Below, piece after piece: positions 10,293-18,515 of a stretch of 64,000 nt of DNA. Numbering within the stretch: position 1 is the stretch's first letter; every line of letters starts with the position of its first letter. The position numbers and the translations under genes were made by a program. Source of the stretch: Bifidobacterium sp. ESL0775 (GTDB lineage Bacteria; Actinomycetota; Actinomycetes; Actinomycetales; Bifidobacteriaceae). The notes beneath the pieces are model-generated. The model did not search any database and had not been told where the DNA came from. It worked only from the letters and a program-made list of their open reading frames with translations. Where the stretch lies: the NCBI RefSeq assembly GCF_029395475.1, contig NZ_CP113917.1, positions 62,001 to 126,000 on the forward strand. The letters are read 5' to 3'.

Positions 10293-10436
10293 AAGTTGCA
10301 CTTTCCAAGTCGGCGTCAGAAAAGTGCAACTTGTCCACTGCAAAATGCACTTCCTGAACGTTACCGTCGAGAAAATGCGCTTAACCAATGTCAAAGCGCA
10401 CTTTCCTAATAATTACGTCGAAAAAGTGCGACTTAA
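10293..10436. repeat. Array of three ~51 bp units with alternating GCACTT / AAGTGC motifs
   Basis: The word GCACTT(T)CC occurs at 10298, 10347 and 10398. Its inverse, AAAGTGC(A/G)ACTT or AAATGCGCTT, has its TGC at 10325, 10376 and 10427, exactly 51 bp apart. Motifs therefore alternate in orientation, enclosing variable segments that twice end in GTCGA. The array fills the space between the convergent ddl and rhomboid genes. The intergenic region holds no gene. Confidence 0.8.
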
Positions 10437-10468
10437 TACCCGCCCGCCACCGAGCAGACGAAGCAAGC

Positions 10469-11212
10469 TCAGCGCCCGAAACGCAACACCCACGCCGGGG
10501 TCAGCACCACCGCGAGGATGACGAGCAGGACCACGACGATCGCGCCATAGACCAGCATCCGCGCCCAGAGCGGGCGGCGACGCAACGCGGGGACACCGTC
10601 AAGCAACAACCACGTCAGAACGATTCCGACGACGAACCCGCCGACGTGGGACTGCCAGGCCACGCGCGGCACGAAAAGCGGCATCGCGAAATTGATGGCG
10701 ACGCACGCCAGCATCGCGCGGATGTCCGTGTGCGTGCGCCGGAAAACCAGCAGCAGCGCGCCGAAAAGCCCGAACAGCGCGTCCGAGGCGCCGTACGCGG
10801 AGATGGCCCAGTTCTGGGTGACCGCGCTATACACCATCAGTCCGTCGGAACCGCCGAGCCCGCAGATGAGGTAGAGCGCGAGGAAATTCCAATGACCGAG
10901 CAGCCCCTCCAAATACGGCCCGATGGCCACCAGCGTGAGCATGTTGCACAGGACGTGCAGCACGTTCGGATCGTGCAGGAACATCGAGGTGAACCACGTC
11001 CACGGCTTGACGATCGCGAGGCCGGGAATGAACGACCCGCTGTAGATGATATTGGCGAATTGCCGCGGCGCGGCGTACCTGCAGAAAATCTCGACCAGCC
11101 ACATCGCCACGCAGATCACGACGATCGCCCACGTCACGACCGGCCCGCTGGCCCGCCATTCATACCGCAGTTTTCGATACCCGCGCTGGATGGCGCCGCT
11201 CTGATTGGTCAT
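10469..11212 (-). CDS. Rhomboid family intramembrane serine protease
   Basis: 247 residues with about six or seven membrane helices. Helix features of active rhomboids are visible: HVLCNM (the H-x-x-x-N motif), GASDALFG carrying the catalytic serine in the G-x-S position, and QSHVGGFVVG with the catalytic histidine of the Ser-His dyad. The usual glycine after the active serine (GASG) is replaced by Asp. Rhomboids cleave membrane proteins within the bilayer; the substrate is unknown. The gene converges on ddl and is separated from it by the 51 bp array. Confidence 0.92.
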   Translation of the reverse strand: MTNQSGAIQRGYRKLRYEWRASGPVVTWAIVVICVAMWLVEIFCRYAAPRQFANIIYSGSFIPGLAIVKPWTWFTSMFLHDPNVLHVLCNMLTLVAIGPYLEGLLGHWNFLALYLICGLGGSDGLMVYSAVTQNWAISAYGASDALFGLFGALLLVFRRTHTDIRAMLACVAINFAMPLFVPRVAWQSHVGGFVVGIVLTWLLLDGVPALRRRPLWARMLVYGAIVVVLLVILAVVLTPAWVLRFGR

Positions 11213-11434
11213 TGCTCCATTTTATCGGCGAACGGGTACAAGGCGTTCGGTTTCACCCCGCATTTTCGTTGCGATTCCAACGAATTCCCGAGCTTGAAAT
11301 CTTGACTTCGATATCAAGAAACCTTGAACTTTTCGTTTTTCATGGGTTTTCCACCCAATTGTCACAAAACATCGGCTAGGATAGAAGCAACGTTGGCTTG
11401 GACGCGCAAGCCGGCACTTAAGAAAGGAGCCGTC

Positions 11435-11650
11435 ATGGAGAACAAGTCTTCTAACGGTTGGAAGTTCTTTGCGCTGCTCTTCGGCGGTCTGCTCGCTGCA
11501 GTCGTCGGTCTGTACATGTACAAGCAGCAGAACCCCGACTATGATCCGTGGGAAGAGCCGTGGGAAAACAGCTCATCGCCAGTCGATTTGGGTCTGGATA
11601 AGGAAGCCGATCCGAAGCCCGAAGAGGGCCCGGAAGCCGCTACCGCCTGA
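11435..11650 (+). CDS. Small single-pass membrane protein, unknown function
   Basis: 71 residues. ATG 11435 follows a strong AGAAAGGAG (11421-11429). A polar N-terminus (MENKSSNG) leads into one membrane helix (WKFFALLFGGLLAAVVGLYMY), followed by an acidic, Pro-rich tail (YDPWEEPWEN...). It is monocistronic, with a clear terminator 20 bp after the stop. I do not recognise the family beyond its likeness to small bifidobacterial hypothetical proteins. The 220 bp upstream is AT-rich and probably holds its promoter. Confidence 0.75.
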   Translation: MENKSSNGWKFFALLFGGLLAAVVGLYMYKQQNPDYDPWEEPWENSSSPVDLGLDKEADPKPEEGPEAATA

Positions 11651-11671
11651 TTCGTATTTATTTACGTTTTC

Positions 11672-11714
11672 AAAACCGCCGCATTGCCTTGGGGTAGCGC
11701 GGCGGTTTTGTTTT
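11672..11714 (+). terminator. Rho-independent terminator after the small membrane protein
   Basis: An 11 bp perfect stem (AAAACCGCCGC / GCGGCGGTTTT), a 16-base loop, and a T-rich tail (gtttt). Confidence 0.9.
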
Positions 11715-11882
11715 GCTTGGCAAGCCTTCTATCCGCGCCAAACAGACTTCGTTTCAGAGATTACCAACAGGTTTAAAGCATTACACCTTTTTTGATTACA
11801 TCCAACAGAACGCAGCAGCACAACGGATTGGCCACATTACTTCTCACCTCATCCCGTCCACAACGCGAGGGACGATGGCGCT

Positions 11883-12299
11883 ATGGCAGCGATACGGGAA
11901 CAGGATATTTCGAAGGGCATGGCGGCGCTCGACCAATGGCGCAAGGCGGCGGACGCGCACCGTGGCGATCCGCTTGAGGCAAGACTTGCGTTTTCACCAG
12001 ACGACCTGCCGCGCAACACCTGGGCGATGGCCGTGCGATATTCGCTCTATCTCTTGGAAAACAAAGCTCCCGGTCCTGGCGTCGAGGTGCGCGTGGCACC
12101 TTGGGGCGCAGTGAAAATCCTCGACGGACCCGCCTCAGACCCGCATAACCTCACCCCGCCGGACGTCATCGAGCTCGACCCGGACGTGTGGCTGCGACTG
12201 GCCTGCGGCTTGACGAAATGGGACGAGGAAAAGGACGCCGGACGCATCAGCGCCATCGGCGAGCGCGATGATTTGAGCGCGCTACTTCCCTTGGACTAA
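11883..12299 (+). CDS. Sterol-carrier-like small protein (actinobacterial SCP2 family)
   Basis: 138 residues. The C-terminal half has the pattern of the actinobacterial 'sterol carrier family' proteins: VEVRVAPWGAVKILDGP, then PPDVIELDPDVWLRLACG, and the ending GRISAIGERDDLSALLPL. The N-terminal half is helical (KGMAALDQWRKAADAH). These proteins share a maleylpyruvate-isomerase/SCP-like fold; the ligand is unknown. The start at 11883 lies about 10 bp behind GAGGGA. An array of 61 bp repeats begins 25 bp after the stop. Confidence 0.75.
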   Translation: MAAIREQDISKGMAALDQWRKAADAHRGDPLEARLAFSPDDLPRNTWAMAVRYSLYLLENKAPGPGVEVRVAPWGAVKILDGPASDPHNLTPPDVIELDPDVWLRLACGLTKWDEEKDAGRISAIGERDDLSALLPLD

Positions 12300-12323
12300 C
12301 CGTCTCATCCCGATGATGCCGCG

Positions 12324-12560
12324 TTGCGCCATAATCAAGCCGCTGAATGCGCACCAAAGGCTCAAAAATGGCGGAAATATAAAATTACGCCACATCCAAG
12401 CCACTGAGCACACACCAATGGCTCAAAAATGGCGAGATTATTAATTTGCGCCATAATCACGCCACTCACCAATCCGCACTGGCTCAAAAATGGGGGAATC
12501 TCAAAATTGCGCTACATTTGAGCCGCTTACCATCAGGCAGGGGCTAAATATGGCGCAACT
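12324..12560. repeat. Array of four 61 bp units, core GGCTCAAAAATGGCG ... CGCCATAATCAAGCC
   Basis: The half-core TTGCGCC (variants TTACGCC, TTGCGCT) starts at 12324, 12385, 12446 and 12507, exactly 61 bp apart. Each unit has GGCT(C)AAAAATGGCG, an AT-rich middle of about 12-14 bp, then CGCCA-ATC-AAGCC, i.e. inner TGGCG/CGCCA and outer GGCT/AGCC dyads. Between cores lies a 17 bp segment that differs in every unit. The array occupies the gap between the convergent SCP-like and DUF3073 genes. Confidence 0.9.
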
Positions 12561-12585
12561 TTATTCAATTAGGACAAGAATCGAC

Positions 12586-12996
12586 TCAGGCCGCGCTGGC
12601 ACTGGGCTTTGGCTTGCGCAAAGCGCTGGGAACGGGCATGTGGATGGGCTTGTGCGGCTTGGGCGCCGCGACTTTCTTGGCACCGGACTTGGACTTGTCA
12701 TCGCTGGAAGCCTTGGCTGCGGCCTCGGCAGCCCACTTGGCGTAATCGTCCAGATCATCGTCGGCAACCGGCGAATCGTCATGCTGGCCCGCAACGTTCA
12801 CGCTCTCGTCTTCGTCGACCTTGCCGTGATTGCGGGAATATTCCTTTTCGACTTCGGTGAAGGGATCGGCCGAACCGCTCCCTGGTTCCTGCGCGCCAAG
12901 TTCTTTGGCCAGCTCGTCATAATCGGTGTCGGTTGTCAAATACTTAAGCTTACGGGCTATTTTCTTCTGTTTCGCCTTTTGACGTCCGCGGCCCAT
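12586..12996 (-). CDS. DUF3073 domain protein
   Basis: 136 residues. The start at 12996 (MGRGRQKAKQKKIARKLKY) is preceded by a run of six G as ribosome-binding site; the longer reading to 13071 is not needed. The N-terminal basic GRGRQKAKQKKIARKLKY block and the following DYDELAKEL are the hallmark of DUF3073, a small actinobacterial family of unknown function. The rest is acidic, then a basic Lys/Pro/Ala-rich tail. It is divergent from trpS. Confidence 0.85.
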   Translation of the reverse strand: MGRGRQKAKQKKIARKLKYLTTDTDYDELAKELGAQEPGSGSADPFTEVEKEYSRNHGKVDEDESVNVAGQHDDSPVADDDLDDYAKWAAEAAAKASSDDKSKSGAKKVAAPKPHKPIHMPVPSALRKPKPSASAA

Positions 12997-13148
12997 TTGA
13001 CCCCCCGAATAATTTTCAGTCGCATTTAATCCATCAATAAGTAGGATACCACCCAATCCGTCACGTTTCATTGTCGGCTCAGACTTTTACCATAAAAACA
13101 AGATTTCAAGCCATTTTCTACAGAACAGTAAACGATTGAGGACGGGCC

Positions 13149-14258
13149 ATGGCGGACACACAAAACAGCGGAGAAGACGAACAGGTCACGGCGGCGGGCA
13201 ACGAGATCAGCGCGAGTTTCGTCGCCGCGAAGAAACGTTCGGACGCCGTTTCGGCGGAGCTTGAGAAGAATCCCGGCAAGTTCACCATGCTCACCGGCGA
13301 TCGGCCGACCGGGCGCCTGCACCTCGGGCATTACTTCGGCACCATCCGCGAGCGTGTAGAGATGCAGAACAAGGGCGTGCACACCAACGTGCTCATCGCC
13401 GATTACCAGGTCATCACCGACCGCGACACCACCGAGCACATCCAGGACAACACACTCAACATGGTTTTGGATTATCTCGCCGCTGGCATCGACCCGAACA
13501 AGACCATGATCTTCGCACACTCCGCGACGCCGGCCGAAAATCAACTCATGCTGCCGTTCTTGTCTTTGGCGACTGAGGCGGAACTCCTGCGCAACCCGAC
13601 CGTCAAGGCCGAAGAAGAGGCGAGCGGCCATGCCTTGACGGGTCTGCTGTTGACCTACCCCGTCCATCAGGCTTGCGACATCCTTTTTTGCAAGGCCAAC
13701 GTCGTGCCGGTCGGCAAAGATCAGCTGCCGCACATTGAGATCACGCGCACCATCGCACGTCGGTTCAATGAGCGGTATGCGAAGAAGAATCCCGTTTTCC
13801 CCGAACCGACGGCCATCCTTTCCGACGCGCCAGAGATTCCGGGACTCGACGGCCGCAAGATGAGCAAGTCCTACGGCAACGCCATCTCGCTGAGCGCCAC
13901 TGCGGAGGAGACCGCCAAGCTCATCAAGAAAAGCCCGACCGATTCCGAACGTCGTATTACATTTGATCCGATCAACCGCCCGCAGGTTTCGGCGCTTTTG
14001 ACCACCGCCGGCCTCGTCACCGACCGTGACCCGAAGGATATCGCCGAGGAAATCGGTGACGCGGGTGCAGGGGCTTTGAAGCAGTATGTCATCAAGTCCG
14101 TCAACGAATTCCTCGCCCCTCACCGTGAGCGCCGCGCCGAACTGGCCAAGGACATGGACTCGATCCGCGACATCATCCACGACGGCAACCAGCGCGCCGA
14201 AGCCATCGCCGAGGAAACCCTCGACCAGGTCCGCGAGGCCATGGGCATGAAGTACTGA
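13149..14258 (+). CDS. trpS: Tryptophan--tRNA ligase
   Basis: 369 residues. Class I aminoacyl-tRNA synthetase with the HIGH-type motif in GDRPTGRLHLGHYFG and the KMSKS loop intact (GRKMSKSYGNAISL). The N-terminal ~40 residues are a charged extension. It charges tRNA-Trp with tryptophan and ATP in the cytoplasm. ATG 13149 stands 9 bp behind GAGGACGGG. Length is slightly above the usual 330-350 because of the extension. Its terminator region is shared with the convergent AlbA_2 gene. Confidence 0.97.
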   Translation: MADTQNSGEDEQVTAAGNEISASFVAAKKRSDAVSAELEKNPGKFTMLTGDRPTGRLHLGHYFGTIRERVEMQNKGVHTNVLIADYQVITDRDTTEHIQDNTLNMVLDYLAAGIDPNKTMIFAHSATPAENQLMLPFLSLATEAELLRNPTVKAEEEASGHALTGLLLTYPVHQACDILFCKANVVPVGKDQLPHIEITRTIARRFNERYAKKNPVFPEPTAILSDAPEIPGLDGRKMSKSYGNAISLSATAEETAKLIKKSPTDSERRITFDPINRPQVSALLTTAGLVTDRDPKDIAEEIGDAGAGALKQYVIKSVNEFLAPHRERRAELAKDMDSIRDIIHDGNQRAEAIAEETLDQVREAMGMKY

Positions 14259-14288
14259 GCCTCAAAATTACTCGTCGAACATCGAACC

Positions 14289-14357
14289 AAAAGGTCGGTC
14301 GATACGAAATCCGTCAATGGCAATCATCCATCCCTAATTTGTATCGACCGACCTTTC
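14289..14357. terminator. Long inverted repeat between trpS and the AlbA_2 gene
   Basis: AAAGGTCGGTCGATAC pairs with GTATCGACCGACCTTT across a loop of about 35 bases, 16 perfect pairs. It lies between two convergent genes and touches the stop of the minus-strand one, so it probably terminates transcription from both sides. Confidence 0.65.
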
Positions 14358-14359
14358 TG

Positions 14360-15916
14360 CTATTCGACCGCCCGGTAGGTCTGCTTGCTACTGTTCGGTT
14401 TCTCCGGTATCCCCAATGCCAACTTACCTTCGCGCACCAACGGATTCACGTATCGTTGCATGGTATATCCACTGCCCAAACCGACAAATTCCGAAAGTTC
14501 CTTACGGGTACGCGGTATACGACAATATTCAAGTATTGCTTCAGGATTACGATGAGAATCCTTTTCTTGCAGCATTTGCACCGCAGACATGCCCAAACCA
14601 ATACCGGGCGCACCATAAGATATGGGGTTGTTGGTTTCTGCTGCAAGCTCAGAAAGCCCTGTTCCTCTACGACTAAGTTTTCTTGCCAGATTCTCGCTCT
14701 TCGACAATCTCAGAATCGCCCGAAACTCACCATTCTTGCTTTCAAATTCCGGCGCGGGCAAACCAGCTACCTTGGTCAAGTAGCGAACGGCAGGAATACC
14801 AGAATAACGGTTTTCTGTTAATCCCATAATTTCCATCGTATTCGCGATGACCGGGTTTCTGGTGTCCGGTTGCGCTTTTCCGAGTTTATCCACCGTCATG
14901 CGCCCGTACAAGCCGCCAGGATTGGTGACTACCAAACGATCAGCAAAAATCTGCAACTGAATTGGCATACCTTGGATATGAATGCTGTAATCCCTGTGGA
15001 CAAGGGCATTGAGGATTAATTCTCGAACAGCATCCAACGGATACTGTGGCCGGTCAACCCGCTGACCTTCTTTGGTGATTGTGACGGATGTCCTTATATT
15101 TTTCCGCACAAAATCCATTGCCTCTTGGAGCTGCTGGTCAAGCGTGCCATCAATTCTCTGATTATCGACAAAACGTTCGCCTGAAACCCCAGCCTCTCCA
15201 ACTTCGGTTCCCGGCAATACAGTCGCAATAATGTCAAGCTGAGGGAAGAAAGCCTGAGGGTATTCTCCTAATATCAACATGCCGGCGAGTGTCGGTGCCC
15301 CATCTTTAGTCATTCCCATAAGATCAAGAACTCGGGAATCGTCAAGCTTTGCCAGATTTGGTCTGCCTTCAACCAGCTTCGCTTTATATTCCATCAATTT
15401 TACAGTCGAAAAATCCTCTATGCCAGCTCTTTCAACCGGCCTCAATTCATCTTCATACTTCTTGCGAAACGCCTCATAACCATAAATCTCATTCTCATCC
15501 ATAGGCTCATCGGCATCGCCTACACGAACATACGAGCCTTTGTAACGTCCTTTGCTCGCATAAAAACATGGACGCTCGGAGACATCGAGTGAAGGGATTT
15601 CGGCGCTAACAACCGTTTTGCCATCAATATTACAAAGGGTAAAAACCGCACGGACTTTAGGTCGCATCTGATTGCATTGCTCAGTGACACGTTTTTGTAA
15701 ATCTTGGGCATCATAGACACCACAAACCGCATAATCTTCCTTTTCATCGATTCCAAAGACGATGGTCCCGCCAGCATCCTGATTTGAAAAACTCGATAAC
15801 GTGTCATAAAGATGCGTTGGACAACCAGACCTTGCGGCTTTAAGCTCAATCGTCGGTGATTCTGCTTTTACCTTTTGAATTTTCTCAACCAAACTTTGCA
15901 ATTCGATTTCTATCAC
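14360..15916 (-). CDS. AlbA_2/Schlafen-type putative DNA-binding protein with GHKL-like ATPase and winged helix
   Basis: About 518 residues from GTG 15916, chosen because AAAGGAT lies 5 bp upstream; the open frame runs on to 15964 but through AT-repeat DNA. Residues ~1-130 are an AlbA_2 (Schlafen_AlbA) domain (IELKAA; GGTIVFGIDE). A GHKL-like ATP-binding domain follows (ELILNALVHRDYS; VVTNPGGLYG), and the C-terminal ~70 residues look like a winged helix (RTRKELSEFVGLGSGY). Such proteins are usually annotated as ATP-binding or transcriptional regulators; the function of the group is not established. Two periodic repeat arrays lie directly upstream (15935-16143), suggesting autoregulation. Composition is lower in GC than the flanking genes. 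Confidence 0.85.
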   Translation of the reverse strand: MIEIELQSLVEKIQKVKAESPTIELKAARSGCPTHLYDTLSSFSNQDAGGTIVFGIDEKEDYAVCGVYDAQDLQKRVTEQCNQMRPKVRAVFTLCNIDGKTVVSAEIPSLDVSERPCFYASKGRYKGSYVRVGDADEPMDENEIYGYEAFRKKYEDELRPVERAGIEDFSTVKLMEYKAKLVEGRPNLAKLDDSRVLDLMGMTKDGAPTLAGMLILGEYPQAFFPQLDIIATVLPGTEVGEAGVSGERFVDNQRIDGTLDQQLQEAMDFVRKNIRTSVTITKEGQRVDRPQYPLDAVRELILNALVHRDYSIHIQGMPIQLQIFADRLVVTNPGGLYGRMTVDKLGKAQPDTRNPVIANTMEIMGLTENRYSGIPAVRYLTKVAGLPAPEFESKNGEFRAILRLSKSENLARKLSRRGTGLSELAAETNNPISYGAPGIGLGMSAVQMLQEKDSHRNPEAILEYCRIPRTRKELSEFVGLGSGYTMQRYVNPLVREGKLALGIPEKPNSSKQTYRAVE

Positions 15917-15934
15917 GACAATCCTTTGCCTAAA

Positions 15935-16008
15935 TTTATTAAATCTTAATTTCAAATTTATCAAATTTGTAAAAATTTATCAAATTCTTGTACACAGTTT
16001 ATCAAATT
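15935..16008. promoter_or_regulatory. Four TTTATCAAAT words every 19-22 bp upstream of the AlbA_2 gene
   Basis: TTTATtAAA at 15935 and TTTATCAAA at 15957, 15976 and 15998, spaced 22, 19 and 22 bp, i.e. about two helical turns, all in the same orientation. The array starts 19 bp upstream of the GTG start. Inference: a multi-site operator for the gene it precedes, possibly bound by the protein's own AlbA_2 domain. Confidence 0.7.
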
Positions 16009-16059
16009 TATTTTTAAAGAATCAAAATTCTATAAAATTCTGTTAATCGATACATATAA

Positions 16060-16143
16060 TTCTAAGAATTTTACTGCATATTCTAAGAATCTGATTAAGA
16101 GTTCTTAGAATTATAAATCAAGTTTTTAGAATTCTAAGAATTC
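16060..16143. promoter_or_regulatory. 21 bp-periodic TTCTAAGAA / TTCTTAGAA near-palindromes
   Basis: TTCTAAGAA at 16060 and 16081, its inverse TTCTTAGAA at 16102, a degenerate TTTTTAGAA at 16123, and a further TTCTAAGAA at 16132 (forming TTTTAGAATTCTAAGAATTC). The first four are exactly 21 bp apart, so all lie on one DNA face. The block sits 145-225 bp upstream of the AlbA_2 start and just past the 3' end of the thrE-like gene. Inference: a second operator or bent-DNA element. Confidence 0.7.
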
Positions 16144-16189
16144 ATAAAATCAAAACCATCAACATCGGTTTTTCGACAAATCTCCCGTT

Positions 16190-18175
16190 TCACACGTCGT
16201 AGCGCCAGGACTTGTCGGTGATCACGCGGGCCATCGCCAGGCCGATGGGCAGGCAAAGGATGACCATGAAGGCGCGGAAGGTCCAGTCGAGGGCGTTCAA
16301 GGTGTCGAACTGGCCGAGGTAGAACATCGCGCGGTACATATAAAGGCCGGGCACCATGATGACGATGGCCGGAACGGTCAGGCAGATGCGCGGATAGCCG
16401 AGGTAGGGCGGCAGAAAGCCGTGGCGCACCGACGAGCGCCAAAGCGAGGCGAGCAGACCGGCAAGCATCGCGCCCAGGAACGCGGCGGCTTCCGGCGGCA
16501 TGCCCATGTCGACTATCGTCAGACGCAGGGTGTCGGTGATGGCGCCGATGACGGCGGCAGTGAAGCACATGCGCTGCGGCGAATTGAAGAGGACCGAGAA
16601 GCCCCAGACCCCTCCGAACGCGGTGAGCAAGCGCAGGCCGGCGTTGACCCACGGATTGAGACCGAGCGGCTCGAAACCTTGCGGATTGAGGTGGACGATG
16701 GTCGCGACCATCCAACCGGCGAGCGTGGCCATCAAGATGAGCGCCATCGTATAGACCAAGCGCTGAATGCCGCTTGGCAGGTCCATTTTGGCGATGTCAA
16801 GACCACCGGTGATCAGCGGGAAACCGGGGATCACGAAGAGCATCGCGCCGATGTAGGCGGTGTCGTGCCGGAGCGCGACCGGGTCGATGAAACCTATAAG
16901 GCGTAGTGTGCCAATACAGGCGAACGCTGCCGCGGCGACGGCGACGAAAGTGACGAAGAATTGGTTCAGATGGTAGGCAAAAAGCCGCCGACGAGCCCAC
17001 TGGCCGATACCCGCGCCCACGAATGCGCCAATCATGTCAAACGGGCCGCCGCCGAGCAGGAAAACGAAGGATGCGCACGCCACGGCCGCCGCGAGTCCCG
17101 AGAACCACGGGGCGTATAGCGGTTTGCGGTGCTGGATCAGGCTCAGTCGCTCGTGCGCCTGCCGCACGGTGATGCCGTGACTGGCTTTTGCTGTGACCTT
17201 AGGTTTGGATTTAAAGTCTGTTGTTTTCTTGGAAACCGTTTGTGATGCTTGCTGAGATTGGGCAACCTGCTCGGCTGCGACGTCTTCGCGCGTCTTGCCG
17301 ATGTGCTCGAAATGCTCGGCATACTGGCCTTTCGGCGGGCGGAAACCGCGCTTTTTAACGCGCTTGACGGCCTTGTCGTGGACACGCTTGCGCTTCTCGA
17401 GTTCGCGGTGGGCCTTTTGCGTGGCCAGCAACACCGAACGCTGGGCTTCGGGATTATCCAGCTGTTGCACGACCTCCTGCGAAACCGTGGGCTGGGCGTG
17501 ATATGTCGTCCCAGGCTCGCCGATATTGACGCTGAACCAGTCCGCGAAATGCTCAAGCAGCCAGATCCGCTCCGTATTGACTCCGGTCGTCGGCAAATCG
17601 ACAACCTGCGTGATCCTGCTGACGCCATCGCTGCACGACGCCTCCATGTCAGTCAGGTTGACGTTCGCGCGGACGTGCACGCCAAGCGGAAAACCGATGC
17701 GGTGCATCATCTCATGAACGCGGAAACTTCCGGTGCCCGCACCGAGATCGAGCAAACCGACCCGCACGATGATGCTGGCCTTCGCCGCGATACCAGCGTC
17801 GACCACCGGCATATCCCAATCCCGCTCGATGTCGGCGGTGTCCAACGGCATGTAATGCGTCAACCGGTCGTGCACTTTGGCCCGGTGGTCGCCGCGAGCG
17901 CCAGAACCTGTGGCATCGCCCCTGCTTTCGCCATCGTCAATAGAGGCCACCGCTTCGGCCACGCGCCTGTATTCCTCGGAATCGGATTCATCCAAATCCC
18001 CAAAAATGTCATCCAGCCCGGAATCGTCTCCACCTTCAGCGTCGTCATCGCCACCGTTCACCGTTTTCTCGATGTCCTCGGCCACCGCGTCCCTGCCGAT
18101 TTCCTCGTCCTTGTCGCCGTCAATCGATCCGGAATCTTTCATCGTCATGCTGCTTCCCCGTGTTCTTCTCGCCAT
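16190..18175 (-). CDS. Threonine/serine exporter family protein (ThrE-like)
   Basis: About 661 residues from ATG 18175 (alternatives 18148 or a GTG at 18214; no strong ribosome-binding site decides). Residues ~1-95 are very acidic and Ser/Asp-rich. Then comes the ThrE cytoplasmic domain (SIIVRVGLLDLGAGTGSFRVHEMM; ANVNLTDMEASC), a basic insert (KRVKKRGFRPPKGQY), and about ten membrane helices in two sets, the two-part ThrE fold of Corynebacterium. ThrE exports threonine and serine using the proton gradient; the substrate here is inferred from family only. The acidic N-terminus and basic insert are longer than in typical members. Confidence 0.85.
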   Translation of the reverse strand: MARRTRGSSMTMKDSGSIDGDKDEEIGRDAVAEDIEKTVNGGDDDAEGGDDSGLDDIFGDLDESDSEEYRRVAEAVASIDDGESRGDATGSGARGDHRAKVHDRLTHYMPLDTADIERDWDMPVVDAGIAAKASIIVRVGLLDLGAGTGSFRVHEMMHRIGFPLGVHVRANVNLTDMEASCSDGVSRITQVVDLPTTGVNTERIWLLEHFADWFSVNIGEPGTTYHAQPTVSQEVVQQLDNPEAQRSVLLATQKAHRELEKRKRVHDKAVKRVKKRGFRPPKGQYAEHFEHIGKTREDVAAEQVAQSQQASQTVSKKTTDFKSKPKVTAKASHGITVRQAHERLSLIQHRKPLYAPWFSGLAAAVACASFVFLLGGGPFDMIGAFVGAGIGQWARRRLFAYHLNQFFVTFVAVAAAAFACIGTLRLIGFIDPVALRHDTAYIGAMLFVIPGFPLITGGLDIAKMDLPSGIQRLVYTMALILMATLAGWMVATIVHLNPQGFEPLGLNPWVNAGLRLLTAFGGVWGFSVLFNSPQRMCFTAAVIGAITDTLRLTIVDMGMPPEAAAFLGAMLAGLLASLWRSSVRHGFLPPYLGYPRICLTVPAIVIMVPGLYMYRAMFYLGQFDTLNALDWTFRAFMVILCLPIGLAMARVITDKSWRYDV

Positions 18176-18515
18176 TTCAGTGTCTCTCGCGCCAATAAGC
18201 CGAGTTCTCCGCACTCACGCTTCATTGGAATTTAATAAATATTGACAAACCACATAAAACTGGCATATCTCGATACACCATTTTTAGCACGCTCGCCCTA
18301 AGTTCGCGCCCATGCACAGTAATCGGCGCCAATACGTCCGGAATATGGCCAATGTCGGGTTTCGTTACGCAAATGTCGGTTAGGTCACCCTACAATCGGA
18401 AACGTACTCGCCAGGCAATGGCTTTGGGTTCGCAACAGATGGCACCACAACCGCGGAGGAGCCGCGGAACGCCAACAGATCGAACAACCGGACGCTTGGT
18501 TTGAAGGAGGTCTGA
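18176..18515. other. Intergenic region, divergent promoters of thrE-like gene and ppc
   Basis: 340 bp without a gene. The left part is AT-rich. A direct repeat of AATGTCGGGTTTCGTTACGC followed by AATGTCGGTTAGGTCAC lies at about 18350-18390. No recognisable operator was assigned. Confidence 0.4.

Noticed and set aside
10388..11305. Long plus-strand open frame opposite the rhomboid gene
   Set aside because: It is the antisense shadow of a clear rhomboid protease; its product is Arg/His/Asp-rich with no recognisable domain, typical of high-GC antisense frames.
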